The position numbers and the translations under genes are program-made. Shown piece after piece: positions 1 to 5,590 of a stretch of DNA of 14,105 bases. Source of the DNA: an uncultured Bacilli bacterium. GTDB lineage: Bacteria > Bacillota_I > Bacilli_A > RF39 > UBA660. A model generated the notes under the pieces. The model had not been told where the DNA came from. It worked only from the letters and a program-made list of their open reading frames with translations, and ran no database searches. Numbering within the stretch: the stretch's first letter is position 1; each line of letters begins with the position of its first letter. The stretch spans positions 1 to 14,105 of the forward strand of contig CALVQP010000031.1 of NCBI GenBank assembly GCA_944358225.1, read 5' to 3'.

Positions 1-5
1 ATCAT

Positions 6-23
6 CTCCTTATATTAATTATA
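6..23 (-). promoter_or_regulatory. -10 box and ribosome binding site of a gene starting just left of the window
   Basis: On the minus strand TATAAT (18-23) is followed seven bases later by AAGGAG (6-11). The ATG directly after AAGGAG is too close to be a start, so the start codon should lie a few bases beyond position 1. No good -35 box is seen, because that region is occupied by the trpS terminator hairpin. The product is unknown. Confidence 0.5.
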
Positions 24-25
24 GC

Positions 26-65
26 AAAAAATAAATGTAGACACTTTTTTTGTGTCTACATTTAT
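26..65 (-). terminator. Rho-independent terminator downstream of trpS
   Basis: A perfect 14-bp stem (31-44 with 52-65) and a 7-base loop are followed on the minus strand by five T residues (26-30). There is no T run on the plus-strand side, so it works for minus-strand transcripts, that is trpS. It also separates trpS from the next minus-strand gene off the left edge. Its strict symmetry would also allow a protein-binding operator for that neighbour, but terminator is the simpler reading. Confidence 0.85.
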
Positions 66-121
66 CTTACAACTTCAATAGTAGTTTTTAGATCAATCTT
101 TTTTAAGTATGCTTAGATTTA

Positions 122-1228
122 TTAATTTTGACTTTGGTATTTCTTTTGTTGTTCTTTTAAAAAATCTGAATTATTAAAATAATCTAAACCCATAGCATTT
201 TTAACTTCTTGTAGGGTGTTGTTAGCTACTTGATTAGCGTACAAAGAACCTTCTTTTAAAATATTAAGAACTTCATCAAGATGTTGCTCATAATAATTTC
301 TTTTTTCTCGCATGGGGCTTAATAATTCATCTAGAATATTTAGTAAGAATTTTTTGATTTTCATATCACCAAGTCCGCCTTGTTGATAATGTTTTTTTAA
401 TTCATCTAGATTTTGATATTCATTTAGATATTTAGAAAAGTGTTCATCTTGGCAAAATACATCAAGATAAGTAAATACCATATTACCTTCAATTTGGCCT
501 GGATCTGATACTTTAATGTGATTAGGATCAGTATACATGTTATAAACTTTTTGTTTTAAGGTTTCATAATCATCACTTAGATAAATACAATTATTTAATG
601 ATTTGCTCATTTTGGCATTGCCATCTAGTCCAGGAAGACGAGAACAAATTTTGTTTTCAGGAATTAAAGCTTCAGGAGTTAATAATACATCAGTATTATA
701 AGTACTGTTAAATGATTTTACAATTTCTCTAGTTTGTTCTAACATTGGTAATTGGTCGTCGCCTACAGGAACGATAGTAGCCTTAAATGCTGTAATATCA
801 GCAGCTTGGCTGATAGGATAGTTAGCAAAGCCAACGGGTATTCCCTTTTTTTCATTATCAAATCCGCGTTGTTTAATTTCCGATTTAACAGTCGGGTTGC
901 GTAACAAACGCGATAGGGTTACCAGATTCATATAATAAGTAGTTAAATCACTTAAAGCATCTATTTGGGATTGAATAAAAAAAGTTACATTTTGGGGATC
1001 TAAGCCAATTGATAAGTAGTCAAGCATTACTTCTAAAATGTTATCACGTATTTTTTTGGGTGTTCCATAATTATCAGTTAAAGCTTGAATATCAGCTATC
1101 ATAATAAAGAAATTGTCGTATTCTTCTTTGTTTTGTAGCATAACGCGTTGTTTTAAAGAACCAACATAATGTCCTAAATGTAATTTCCCAGTAGGCCTAT
1201 CAGCTGTTAAAATTGTTTGTTTTTTCAT
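122..1228 (-). CDS. trpS: Tryptophan--tRNA ligase
   Basis: Class I aminoacyl-tRNA synthetase that charges tRNA-Trp with tryptophan using ATP, in the cytosol. The HIGH-type signature is PTGKLHLGH at residues 12-20 and the KMSKS loop is AKMSKS at 205-210. PVGDDQLPMLEQ at 154-165 matches the family's conserved substrate-binding segment. At 368 residues it is slightly longer than the usual 330-350. The ATG is preceded by GAAGAGGTGA at suitable spacing. Only 35 bp separate it from the upstream membrane-protein gene, so the two probably share a transcript. No T-box leader fits in that gap or in the 155 bp before the upstream gene, unlike many Bacillota trpS genes. The identification is secure. Confidence 0.97.
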   Translation of the reverse strand: MKKQTILTADRPTGKLHLGHYVGSLKQRVMLQNKEEYDNFFIMIADIQALTDNYGTPKKIRDNILEVMLDYLSIGLDPQNVTFFIQSQIDALSDLTTYYMNLVTLSRLLRNPTVKSEIKQRGFDNEKKGIPVGFANYPISQAADITAFKATIVPVGDDQLPMLEQTREIVKSFNSTYNTDVLLTPEALIPENKICSRLPGLDGNAKMSKSLNNCIYLSDDYETLKQKVYNMYTDPNHIKVSDPGQIEGNMVFTYLDVFCQDEHFSKYLNEYQNLDELKKHYQQGGLGDMKIKKFLLNILDELLSPMREKRNYYEQHLDEVLNILKEGSLYANQVANNTLQEVKNAMGLDYFNNSDFLKEQQKKYQSQN

Positions 1229-1263
1229 AAGTCACCTCTTCCTTTTATAATATAAATATTTTA

Positions 1264-1587
1264 TTATTTTATCTCGTTCATTTTATCGTATTGTTTATAT
1301 AAATATTGAACTGAATTTTCCAATCTAAAATAATGAATTATATAAAAAATAACGAAAATTAATAATATTAATCCAATAATAAAAAAACCAATAAAAATAG
1401 CACCCAAAGCCATAAAAATTAACATAAATAAACAATAAAATAGCGTAACAAGTAAGTGAATTAATCTTTCGTGTTGAAAAAATTGTATTTTAATTAAATG
1501 TTCTTCTTTTATTTTATTTATATCTTTTGGTTTTTTCTTTAATATATTATCAATATTTTTAATATAATCAAATATATATTTTTTCAT
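1264..1587 (-). CDS. Small two-helix membrane protein of unknown function
   Basis: 107 residues that I do not recognise as a named family. A charged, Lys-rich N-terminal half (1-40) is followed by two adjacent hydrophobic segments (about 44-62 and 64-86) separated by an Ala-Gly turn, then a charged tail. This predicts a helical hairpin in the cytoplasmic membrane with both ends on the same side, most likely the cytosol. It starts at ATG after a clear AAAGAGGGAG site, and a TTGATC-18-TATAAT promoter lies just upstream. It precedes trpS by 35 bp with no terminator between them, so it is probably the first gene of a two-gene transcript, though no functional link to tRNA charging is visible. The ORF is real; the function is unknown. 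Confidence 0.75.
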   Translation of the reverse strand: MKKYIFDYIKNIDNILKKKPKDINKIKEEHLIKIQFFQHERLIHLLVTLFYCLFMLIFMALGAIFIGFFIIGLILLIFVIFYIIHYFRLENSVQYLYKQYDKMNEIK

Positions 1588-1604
1588 ATTCTCCCTCTTT
1601 AATT

Positions 1605-1634
1605 ATTATACAATTATTTATATTAATTGATCAA
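1605..1634 (-). promoter_or_regulatory. Sigma-A-type promoter for the membrane protein-trpS transcript
   Basis: On the minus strand TTGATC (1629-1634) and TATAAT (1605-1610) are 18 bp apart, and the ATG at 1587 with its AAAGAGGGAG site follows closely. It is the only good promoter upstream of trpS. Confidence 0.6.
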
Positions 1635-1683
1635 TGCATTGTGATATATAAATTTTTATAATTAAATCAATTAAATTCTATTT

Positions 1684-1729
1684 AAAAGAAAAATTGTTTT
1701 GAGTTTTTAAGTGAAAATTAAAACAATTT
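1684..1729 (-). terminator. Terminator downstream of the short-chain dehydrogenase
   Basis: A 10-bp stem AAATTGTTTT / AAAACAATTT (1691-1700 with 1720-1729) is extended by a G-T and an A-T pair. On the minus strand it is followed by TTCTTTT. It lies 13 bp after the stop codon of the dehydrogenase. Confidence 0.75.
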
Positions 1730-1742
1730 AATTAGTATATTT

Positions 1743-2627
1743 TTATTTTTGAGAGTCAGATGAAATTTCTTCAATTGTTTTATTATTAGAGTTAAGTAAA
1801 GATGCGCTGGTCCAACTGGAAGTTAATCCATAATCTATATAAATTAGTTGTCCTGACATATAAGAACAAATATCACTACCGATTACAACCATGGGATATC
1901 CCATATCTTCTGGTTTTGCTGGATAGCCATTCCAACTTTTTAGGAAGATATTTTCAATCATTTTCTCTCCTTCTTTGGCATCATTAGTTGGACTTGTAGA
2001 TTTATTAAAATCATCTGTTAAACCAGTAATCGTATCTCCGGGATTGATGGCGTTGATTCTTATTTTACGATTGATAAATTTGGGGTCCATACATTTATAA
2101 GTTACGTAAGATAATAGGCTTTGTTTAGCAAAAACGTAAGCGCTTTTAATTAGCTCAGGATGTTTTTCATACCACTTTATAGCATCCGCCCATGTAGGTA
2201 AGTTAATTAATTCTACACATTTATCATATACTTGTTGCCAACCAAAACCACCAACAGATGAAATGTAAGTAATAGAGCCGTGATCGCTAATACGATCAAG
2301 CAAAACTTCAGTCATATATTTTTGCCCATAAAAATTTACTTTTTGAACTAATAGTTCTTTTCCTTTAAAAAAAGCAATGCCATGACACAAGAATAAGGCA
2401 TCAATTTTATCTGGTAATTCATCACATAATTTATCTATTTCTTCTTTTTTACTTAAGTCTACTTGATAAGATTTAGTAACGGGTAAATCAATTGGATTAA
2501 TATCTATTGCATAAACCTTAGCTCCAAGTTCTAATAATAACTTTGTAGCAGATCTACTCATACCAGATGCCGAACCGGTAATAACAACAGTTTTTCCCTC
2601 ATATCCAAATAGTTTTTTAATATCCAT
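1743..2627 (-). CDS. Short-chain dehydrogenase/reductase, 3-alpha-hydroxysteroid dehydrogenase-like
   Basis: Classical SDR with a Rossmann fold, expected to be a cytosolic NAD(P)-dependent alcohol/ketone oxidoreductase. The glycine-rich dinucleotide loop is TGSASGM at 17-23. Asp42 at the end of the second strand favours NAD(H) over NADP(H). The catalytic Ser is at 123 or 124, and Tyr164 and Lys168 form the YxxxK pair. The layout (VDLS at 57-60, LCHG at 80-83, VNFYG at 97-101, a long insert between catalytic Ser and Tyr, INPGDT after the helix) resembles 3-alpha-hydroxysteroid dehydrogenase/carbonyl reductase of Comamonas rather than FabG. In a gut organism that would suggest bile acids, but the substrate is inference. 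At 294 residues it is longer than the usual 250-260 because of the insert and a Ser-rich tail. It starts at ATG after a perfect AGGAGG (2635-2640), forms a single-gene unit with its own terminator, and is divergent to the pseudouridine synthase. Confidence 0.85.
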   Translation of the reverse strand: MDIKKLFGYEGKTVVITGSASGMSRSATKLLLELGAKVYAIDINPIDLPVTKSYQVDLSKKEEIDKLCDELPDKIDALFLCHGIAFFKGKELLVQKVNFYGQKYMTEVLLDRISDHGSITYISSVGGFGWQQVYDKCVELINLPTWADAIKWYEKHPELIKSAYVFAKQSLLSYVTYKCMDPKFINRKIRINAINPGDTITGLTDDFNKSTSPTNDAKEGEKMIENIFLKSWNGYPAKPEDMGYPMVVIGSDICSYMSGQLIYIDYGLTSSWTSASLLNSNNKTIEEISSDSQK

Positions 2628-2650
2628 ATGTATTCCTCCTATTTTCTTTA

Positions 2651-2656
2651 ATTATA
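2651..2656 (-). promoter_or_regulatory. Probable -10 box of the dehydrogenase gene
   Basis: A TATAAT hexamer on the minus strand lies 23 bp before the ATG at 2627, leaving room for a short leader that contains the AGGAGG site. There is no convincing -35 box, only a T/A-rich tract. Confidence 0.45.
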
Positions 2657-2704
2657 GCATGGTGAGAATATTAAAAAAACTATTTTTTTTATTTTTTCTT
2701 TGAG

Positions 2705-2710
2705 TATAAT
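2705..2710 (+). promoter_or_regulatory. Probable -10 box of the pseudouridine synthase gene
   Basis: A TATAAT hexamer on the plus strand lies 23 bp before the ATG at 2734. The -35 region is only a T run. Together with the oppositely oriented box at 2651-2656 it makes a compact divergent promoter region of about 100 bp. Confidence 0.45.
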
Positions 2711-2733
2711 AGAATTAGGAAAAGAGAAATATT

Positions 2734-3552
2734 ATGAAATATATTGTAGAAAATGAAAATGAATTGTGTGATTTTTTATTAGCTAATTTAAAACACAAGT
2801 CAAAAAATAATATAAAAAGTTTGTTAAGTAGAGGACTGGTTAGTGTTAATGGCAAAGTTCAAAAAAAATGTAATTTTAAATTGAGTAATAAAGATGTTGT
2901 CGAAATAATTGATAATTATATTATGAGTGAAAAGTATATAATTCCCATATTGTATGAAGATTCATATTTAATTGTTGTATCTAAGCCGGCTGGATTATTA
3001 AGTGTAGCTACCGAAAAAGAAAGAACTAGTACTTTATATTATATTGTTTCTAGTTATTTAAAAAGAAAAAATAAAAAAGCTAAATTATTTATTATTCATA
3101 GATTAGATAAAGATACTTCGGGTATTATAATATTTGCTAAAAATATTATGGTTAAACAGAAGTTGCAAGCAAATTGGAATGAGAATGTTAGTCGCTTTTA
3201 TAAAGCAATGGTGCATAATAAAGCATTGTTAGAAGCTGTCTTAAAAAATAAAATTGCTTCTAATGCGCAGGGAGAAAGTTATATTTCTTCTTTTGGTAAA
3301 CAAGCTATTACTTGCTATAAGCTTTTAACTTTTAAAGATGGAAAAAGCCTTTTAGATATTAGTATTAAAACGGGCAGAAAAAATCAAATAAGACTTCAAC
3401 TAGCTAATGTAAATTTACCTATTTTGGGAGATAAAAAATATGGTGTAAAAGATAAATATAAGAGATTATATTTACATGCTGATCAAATTATTTTTAAGCA
3501 TCCTGTAACTAATAAAGGGATAAATATTAAAAGTGACTTTCATATATTTTAG
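2734..3552 (+). CDS. RluA-family 23S rRNA/tRNA pseudouridine synthase
   Basis: Isomerises specific uridines in structured RNA (23S rRNA or tRNA) to pseudouridine. The N-terminal 60 residues form an S4-like RNA-binding domain (LLSRGLVSVNGKVQKK at 30-45). The catalytic domain begins at about residue 70 with the conserved VVSKPAGLL segment. The family signature HRLDKDTSG is at 122-130, with Asp125 as the catalytic residue, and GRKNQIRLQL followed by PILGDKKYG near the C terminus is also typical. At 272 residues it is slightly short for RluD/RluB-like members but complete. The target uridine cannot be told from sequence, so I give no RluA, RluC or RluD assignment. The ribosome binding site is weak (GGAAAAGAG). 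It stands alone; the next gene downstream, tRNA-Asn, is on the opposite strand. Confidence 0.92.
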   Translation: MKYIVENENELCDFLLANLKHKSKNNIKSLLSRGLVSVNGKVQKKCNFKLSNKDVVEIIDNYIMSEKYIIPILYEDSYLIVVSKPAGLLSVATEKERTSTLYYIVSSYLKRKNKKAKLFIIHRLDKDTSGIIIFAKNIMVKQKLQANWNENVSRFYKAMVHNKALLEAVLKNKIASNAQGESYISSFGKQAITCYKLLTFKDGKSLLDISIKTGRKNQIRLQLANVNLPILGDKKYGVKDKYKRLYLHADQIIFKHPVTNKGINIKSDFHIF

Positions 3553-3591
3553 CTCAGGTAGATTCATAATTTATAGATAATCATCAGGCGC

Positions 3592-3622
3592 AAAAAAAAC
3601 AAAGCTTTTTCAAGCTTTGTTT
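3592..3622 (-). terminator. Terminator of tRNA-Asn
   Basis: An 11-bp stem AAACAAAGCTT / AAGCTTTGTTT (3597-3607 with 3612-3622) with a 4-base loop is followed on the minus strand by eight T residues. It lies 11 bp beyond the CCA end of the tRNA. On the plus strand the downstream sequence is poor in T, so use by the converging pseudouridine synthase gene is less certain. Confidence 0.85.
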
Positions 3623-3633
3623 AGTTATCTTAA

Positions 3634-3709
3634 TGGCGCCTGATGTAGGACTCGAACCTACGACCTAACGGTTAACAGCCGTGCGCTCTACCGACTGAGC
3701 TAATCAGGC
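3634..3709 (-). tRNA. tRNA-Asn (anticodon GTT)
   Basis: A complete cloverleaf of 76 nt including an encoded CCA end. The 7-bp acceptor stem GCCTGAT / ATCAGGC has G as discriminator base. The D arm is AGCTCAGTCGGTAGAGC, the anticodon loop CTGTTAA carries GTT at 3674-3676, and the T arm contains GGTTCGAGTCC. GTT reads AAC and AAT (Asn), and the G discriminator fits bacterial tRNA-Asn. It has its own strong promoter and terminator and is flanked by unrelated genes, so it is a single-gene unit. Confidence 0.97.
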
Positions 3710-3721
3710 AATTACTCATTA

Positions 3722-3749
3722 ATTATATCACTATTATATGTAAAGTCAA
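3722..3749 (-). promoter_or_regulatory. Promoter of tRNA-Asn
   Basis: On the minus strand TTGACT (3744-3749) and TATAAT (3722-3727) are 16 bp apart, and the -10 box is extended by an upstream TGA. The start would be a few bases before the mature 5' end at 3709. It lies directly after the stop codon of the XRE gene at 3767, with no terminator between, so read-through from the XRE cassette could also reach the tRNA. Confidence 0.8.
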
Positions 3750-3766
3750 TGATTTAATACGTAAAA

Positions 3767-4018
3767 TTATTCATTTTCTTCAAAAAATTTATCCATTGAG
3801 ACATTTAAGACAACAGATATTTTATAAAGTTTTTCTAAAGATATTCCTTCTTTTCCTAGTTGAGACTCAAATCTTCTTAAATAATCATAGGTCATGTCAA
3901 TATCCACAGCTAATTGTTCTTTGGAAACACCAGCAAGGGTACGATATTTAATAACATTTTGGGCTATGGTCTTTTTGAGATGGGGATTAAAATTGAATTC
4001 TCTTTTAAACACAGTCAT
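3767..4018 (-). CDS. Small XRE-family HTH regulator (copy 1)
   Basis: An 83-residue protein consisting almost entirely of one Cro/C1-type helix-turn-helix domain. Residues 14-75 hold the five-helix core: IAQNVIKYRTLAGVSKEQLA, then a recognition helix around MTYDYLRRFES (47-57), then KLYKISVVLNVSMDKFFEE. It has no extra sensor, protease or oligomerisation domain, as in small phage- or toxin-antitoxin-type repressors, and should bind DNA as a dimer. The ATG has GGTGAT as ribosome binding site. It is a tandem paralogue of the gene at 4100-4345, sharing about half its residues, with the C-terminal half best conserved. A GAAGTTGTACTTC palindrome lies over its upstream region (4064-4076), suggesting autoregulation. 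An inverted repeat can fold the ribosome binding site into a stem. No partner toxin is recognised. Confidence 0.85.
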   Translation of the reverse strand: MTVFKREFNFNPHLKKTIAQNVIKYRTLAGVSKEQLAVDIDMTYDYLRRFESQLGKEGISLEKLYKISVVLNVSMDKFFEENE

Positions 4019-4063
4019 GTAATCACCACTATTATTTTAGCTAAGAGTGAAAAAAATAGCTGT

Positions 4064-4076
4064 GAAGTACAACTTC
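4064..4076. promoter_or_regulatory. Palindromic operator candidate upstream of XRE copy 1
   Basis: GAAGTACAACTTC has 5-bp arms around a 3-bp centre. On the minus strand it holds TTGTAC, in the position of a -35 box. The same motif with one mismatched base lies at 4392-4404 in front of XRE copy 2, and the similarity between the two upstream regions continues beyond the palindrome (TTGTACTTCACAG, then GCTAAAAT). Conservation in both copies over the -35 box suggests an autoregulatory operator. Confidence 0.5.
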
Positions 4077-4085
4077 TGATATAAT
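4077..4085 (+). promoter_or_regulatory. Possible plus-strand extended -10 promoter, antisense to XRE copy 2
   Basis: TGATATAAT is a perfect extended -10 element and directly abuts the operator candidate at 4064-4076. A transcript from here would run antisense across XRE copy 2 and reach the 62-residue ORF at 4418. There is no good -35 box. In AT-rich DNA this could be chance. Confidence 0.3.
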
Positions 4086-4099
4086 AATAGTGGAGATTT

Positions 4100-4345
4100 T
4101 TACTCCTCAAAAAACTTATCTATGGAAACATTAAGAACAACGGAAATACGGTAGAGTTTAATTAATGCGATGCCTTCTTGGCCTAAGGTCGATTCATATC
4201 TACGTTGATATTCGTGTGAAGTGCCAATATCTACAGCTAATTGTTCTTGAGTAATTCCGGCGAGTTTGCGATATTTAATAACATTTTTGGCTATTATCTC
4301 ATTAAGATTTTCTTTGAACTTAAATGGTCTTTTAAATGTTGCCAC
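4100..4345 (-). CDS. Small XRE-family HTH regulator (copy 2)
   Basis: A single-domain Cro/C1-type DNA-binding protein of 81 residues from the preferred start. The reading frame is open to a TTG at 4372, but the GTG at 4343-4345 is preferred. It sits 3 bases after GGTGAT, exactly as the ATG of copy 1 does, and the protein then aligns with copy 1 from its first residues (TFKRPF beside VFKREF). The core is IIAKNVIKYRKLAGITQEQLA, then a recognition segment TSHEYQRRYES, then KLYRISVVLNVSIDKFFEE. The recognition segment differs from copy 1 (MTYDYLRRFES) far more than the C-terminal half does. It has a strong promoter, TTGTAC-17-TACAAT, whose -35 box lies in the palindrome at 4392-4404. It probably represses itself, its paralogue or the divergent small ORF. 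Confidence 0.85.
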   Translation of the reverse strand: MATFKRPFKFKENLNEIIAKNVIKYRKLAGITQEQLAVDIGTSHEYQRRYESTLGQEGIALIKLYRISVVLNVSIDKFFEE

Positions 4346-4371
4346 ATTATCACCATTTATAATTTTAGCCA

Positions 4372-4404
4372 ATTGTATAAAATTATTCTGTGAAGTACAA
4401 CTTT
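4372..4404 (-). promoter_or_regulatory. Promoter with overlapping palindromic operator for XRE copy 2
   Basis: On the minus strand TTGTAC (4395-4400) and TACAAT (4372-4377) are exactly 17 bp apart. The -35 box lies inside GAAGTACAACTTT (4392-4404), a palindrome with one mismatch that recurs at 4064-4076. The palindrome also lies 14 bp before the divergent ATG at 4418, so a bound repressor could control both directions. Confidence 0.6.
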
Positions 4405-4417
4405 TTATGGAGGCGTT

Positions 4418-4606
4418 ATGGACGAAATTGATTTTTATATAAAATATGTTATCAATCCTTTAATAGAAAGACAAAAAATAGAAACAAATAAAAAATTATT
4501 ATTAAAATATGATCAAAAACTTAGAGAGTGTAATTTAAAATTAGAAAAAATGATAGCTGAAAAAAGAGAATTTTATAAAAAGATTGCTAAAGATATCAAA
4601 TTATAA
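4418..4606 (+). CDS. 62-residue coiled-coil protein of unknown function
   Basis: A short ORF with a good GGAGG site (4409-4413) four bases before its ATG, which argues that it is translated. The protein is highly charged, rich in Lys and Glu, and almost wholly helical by eye. Heptad-like spacing of Leu and Ile runs from about residue 10 to 55 (LIERQKI, LLLKYDQKLREC, LKLEKMIAEKREF), which predicts a coiled coil. There is no membrane segment or signal peptide. I do not recognise a family. It is divergent to XRE copy 2, and the shared 72-bp gap holds the operator candidate, so it may be the regulated partner of the XRE pair. A toxin, antitoxin or accessory role is possible but unsupported. Its last 6 bp overlap the end of the convergent radical SAM gene. 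Confidence 0.6.
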   Translation: MDEIDFYIKYVINPLIERQKIETNKKLLLKYDQKLRECNLKLEKMIAEKREFYKKIAKDIKL

Positions 4607-5518
4607 TGCGTCTGCTTGATAAATATCTCTATTTTTCATTTCTTTATCAATGTCATTTAATACACAAAATTTCTTTAAAAGCCAATTAGGAGCAATTAAA
4701 TCTTCTTTTTTGGGATCTCCGGTAATGCGATGAATGACGATTTTTTCGTCTAAGTATCTTAATTGTTCACAAACGATATCAATATATTCTTCTTTTGTTA
4801 AAAGATGAAATTTTTCTTTTTCATATATTTGAGCTAGTTTAGTATTTTTTAAGATATATAACATGTGAATTTTAATGCCGTTAATTTTTAAAGCATTTAA
4901 ATGCTTTACTGTTTGAACCATCATTTCTTTAGTTTCGTAGGGAAGACCATTAATTATATGAACTACGACATTTATATTTCTTTTTTGGAGTTTTTTAACC
5001 GCCTCATCAAAACTTTGTAAATCGTGGCCACGGTTAATATATTTTAGTGTCTTTTCGTGCATTGATTGTAATCCTAATTCTACAGTTAAATAAGTTTTTT
5101 GATTCAGCTGTTCTAAATAGTCTAATATTTCTTCACTTAAACAATCACAACGTGTTGCAATTGATAAGCCAACTACATTTTTAATATCTAAGGCTTCTTC
5201 ATATTTCTTTTTTAATACTTCTAATGGCGCATAGGTATTGGTATTAGCTTGAAAATAGGCAATATATAAAGCATTAGGCCATTTTTGATCCATTTTATTT
5301 TTAATTTCTAAAAACTGGGTTTTAATGTCTTTAGTTTTGCTGCCGGCAAATTCGCCACTTCCGGATAATGAACAAAAAATACATCCTTGATTGTTTTGAT
5401 AATTAGGACAAGAAAAATTCCCGTTTAAACTAATCTTGCTAATTTTTTGATGCCATTTTTGTTTATAAAAATAATTTAGGGTGTGATATCTTTTATTATC
5501 TAGAGAATATTTAAACAT
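4601..5518 (-). CDS. Radical SAM protein, YhcC-like (TIGR01212-type)
   Basis: A 305-residue cytosolic iron-sulfur enzyme. Cys37, Cys46 and Cys49 (CPNYQNNQGCIFC) bind the 4Fe-4S cluster that cleaves S-adenosylmethionine. The wider spacing between the first and second Cys, and the following SLSGSGEFAG, are typical of the YhcC group rather than the usual CxxxCxxC. Later conserved pieces are YFQANTNTYAP, LSIATRCDCL, LGLQSMHEKTL, RGHD and HIINGLPYET. The family's substrate is not established to my knowledge, so none is assigned. The ATG is preceded by AAGGAG, and an extended -10 promoter lies upstream (5541-5549). It is divergent to the MFS transporter gene and converges with the 62-residue ORF, overlapping it by 6 bp with no terminator visible between them. 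Confidence 0.9.
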   Translation of the reverse strand: MFKYSLDNKRYHTLNYFYKQKWHQKISKISLNGNFSCPNYQNNQGCIFCSLSGSGEFAGSKTKDIKTQFLEIKNKMDQKWPNALYIAYFQANTNTYAPLEVLKKKYEEALDIKNVVGLSIATRCDCLSEEILDYLEQLNQKTYLTVELGLQSMHEKTLKYINRGHDLQSFDEAVKKLQKRNINVVVHIINGLPYETKEMMVQTVKHLNALKINGIKIHMLYILKNTKLAQIYEKEKFHLLTKEEYIDIVCEQLRYLDEKIVIHRITGDPKKEDLIAPNWLLKKFCVLNDIDKEMKNRDIYQADAL

Positions 5519-5540
5519 ATATTTTGCTCCTTATACGAAG

Positions 5541-5570
5541 ATTATATCATTTTTTTATTAATTTGGTTAA
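5541..5570 (-). promoter_or_regulatory. Promoter of the radical SAM gene
   Basis: On the minus strand an extended -10 TGATATAAT (5541-5549) with a weak -35 TTAACC (5565-5570) at 18 bp spacing. It leads into a short leader with AAGGAG before the ATG at 5518. Confidence 0.55.
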
Positions 5571-5590
5571 AACTATTACTGGTGATAAAA

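Larger units (their letters stand above)
4026..4093 (-). repeat. Inverted repeat enclosing the promoter and RBS of XRE copy 1
   Basis: CCACTATTATT (4026-4036) is the exact reverse complement of AATAATAGTGG (4083-4093); 46 bp lie between the arms. On the minus strand the second-transcribed arm ends in AGTGG, which is part of the GGTGAT ribosome binding site of the gene at 4018. A transcript coming from XRE copy 2 would therefore carry both arms and could hide that site, while a transcript started inside the loop would not. Confidence 0.65.

Noticed and set aside
66..124. Short open stretch in the trpS frame after its stop codon
   Set aside because: Three stops in the same frame separate it from trpS and it has no start or ribosome binding site; 16 open codons are not significant.
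1229..1742. T-box leader for trpS
   Set aside because: The gaps before trpS (35 bp) and before the upstream gene (155 bp, AT-rich, partly terminator) hold no T-box motif or specifier stem.
1802..1987. 61-residue plus-strand frame inside the dehydrogenase gene
   Set aside because: It lies wholly inside a well-supported SDR gene, has no ribosome binding site and its composition looks like antisense of coding sequence.
3634..4606. Mobile element inserted at tRNA-Asn
   Set aside because: XRE genes beside a tRNA suggested an integrated element, but there is no integrase, no direct repeat of the tRNA end and no phage gene.
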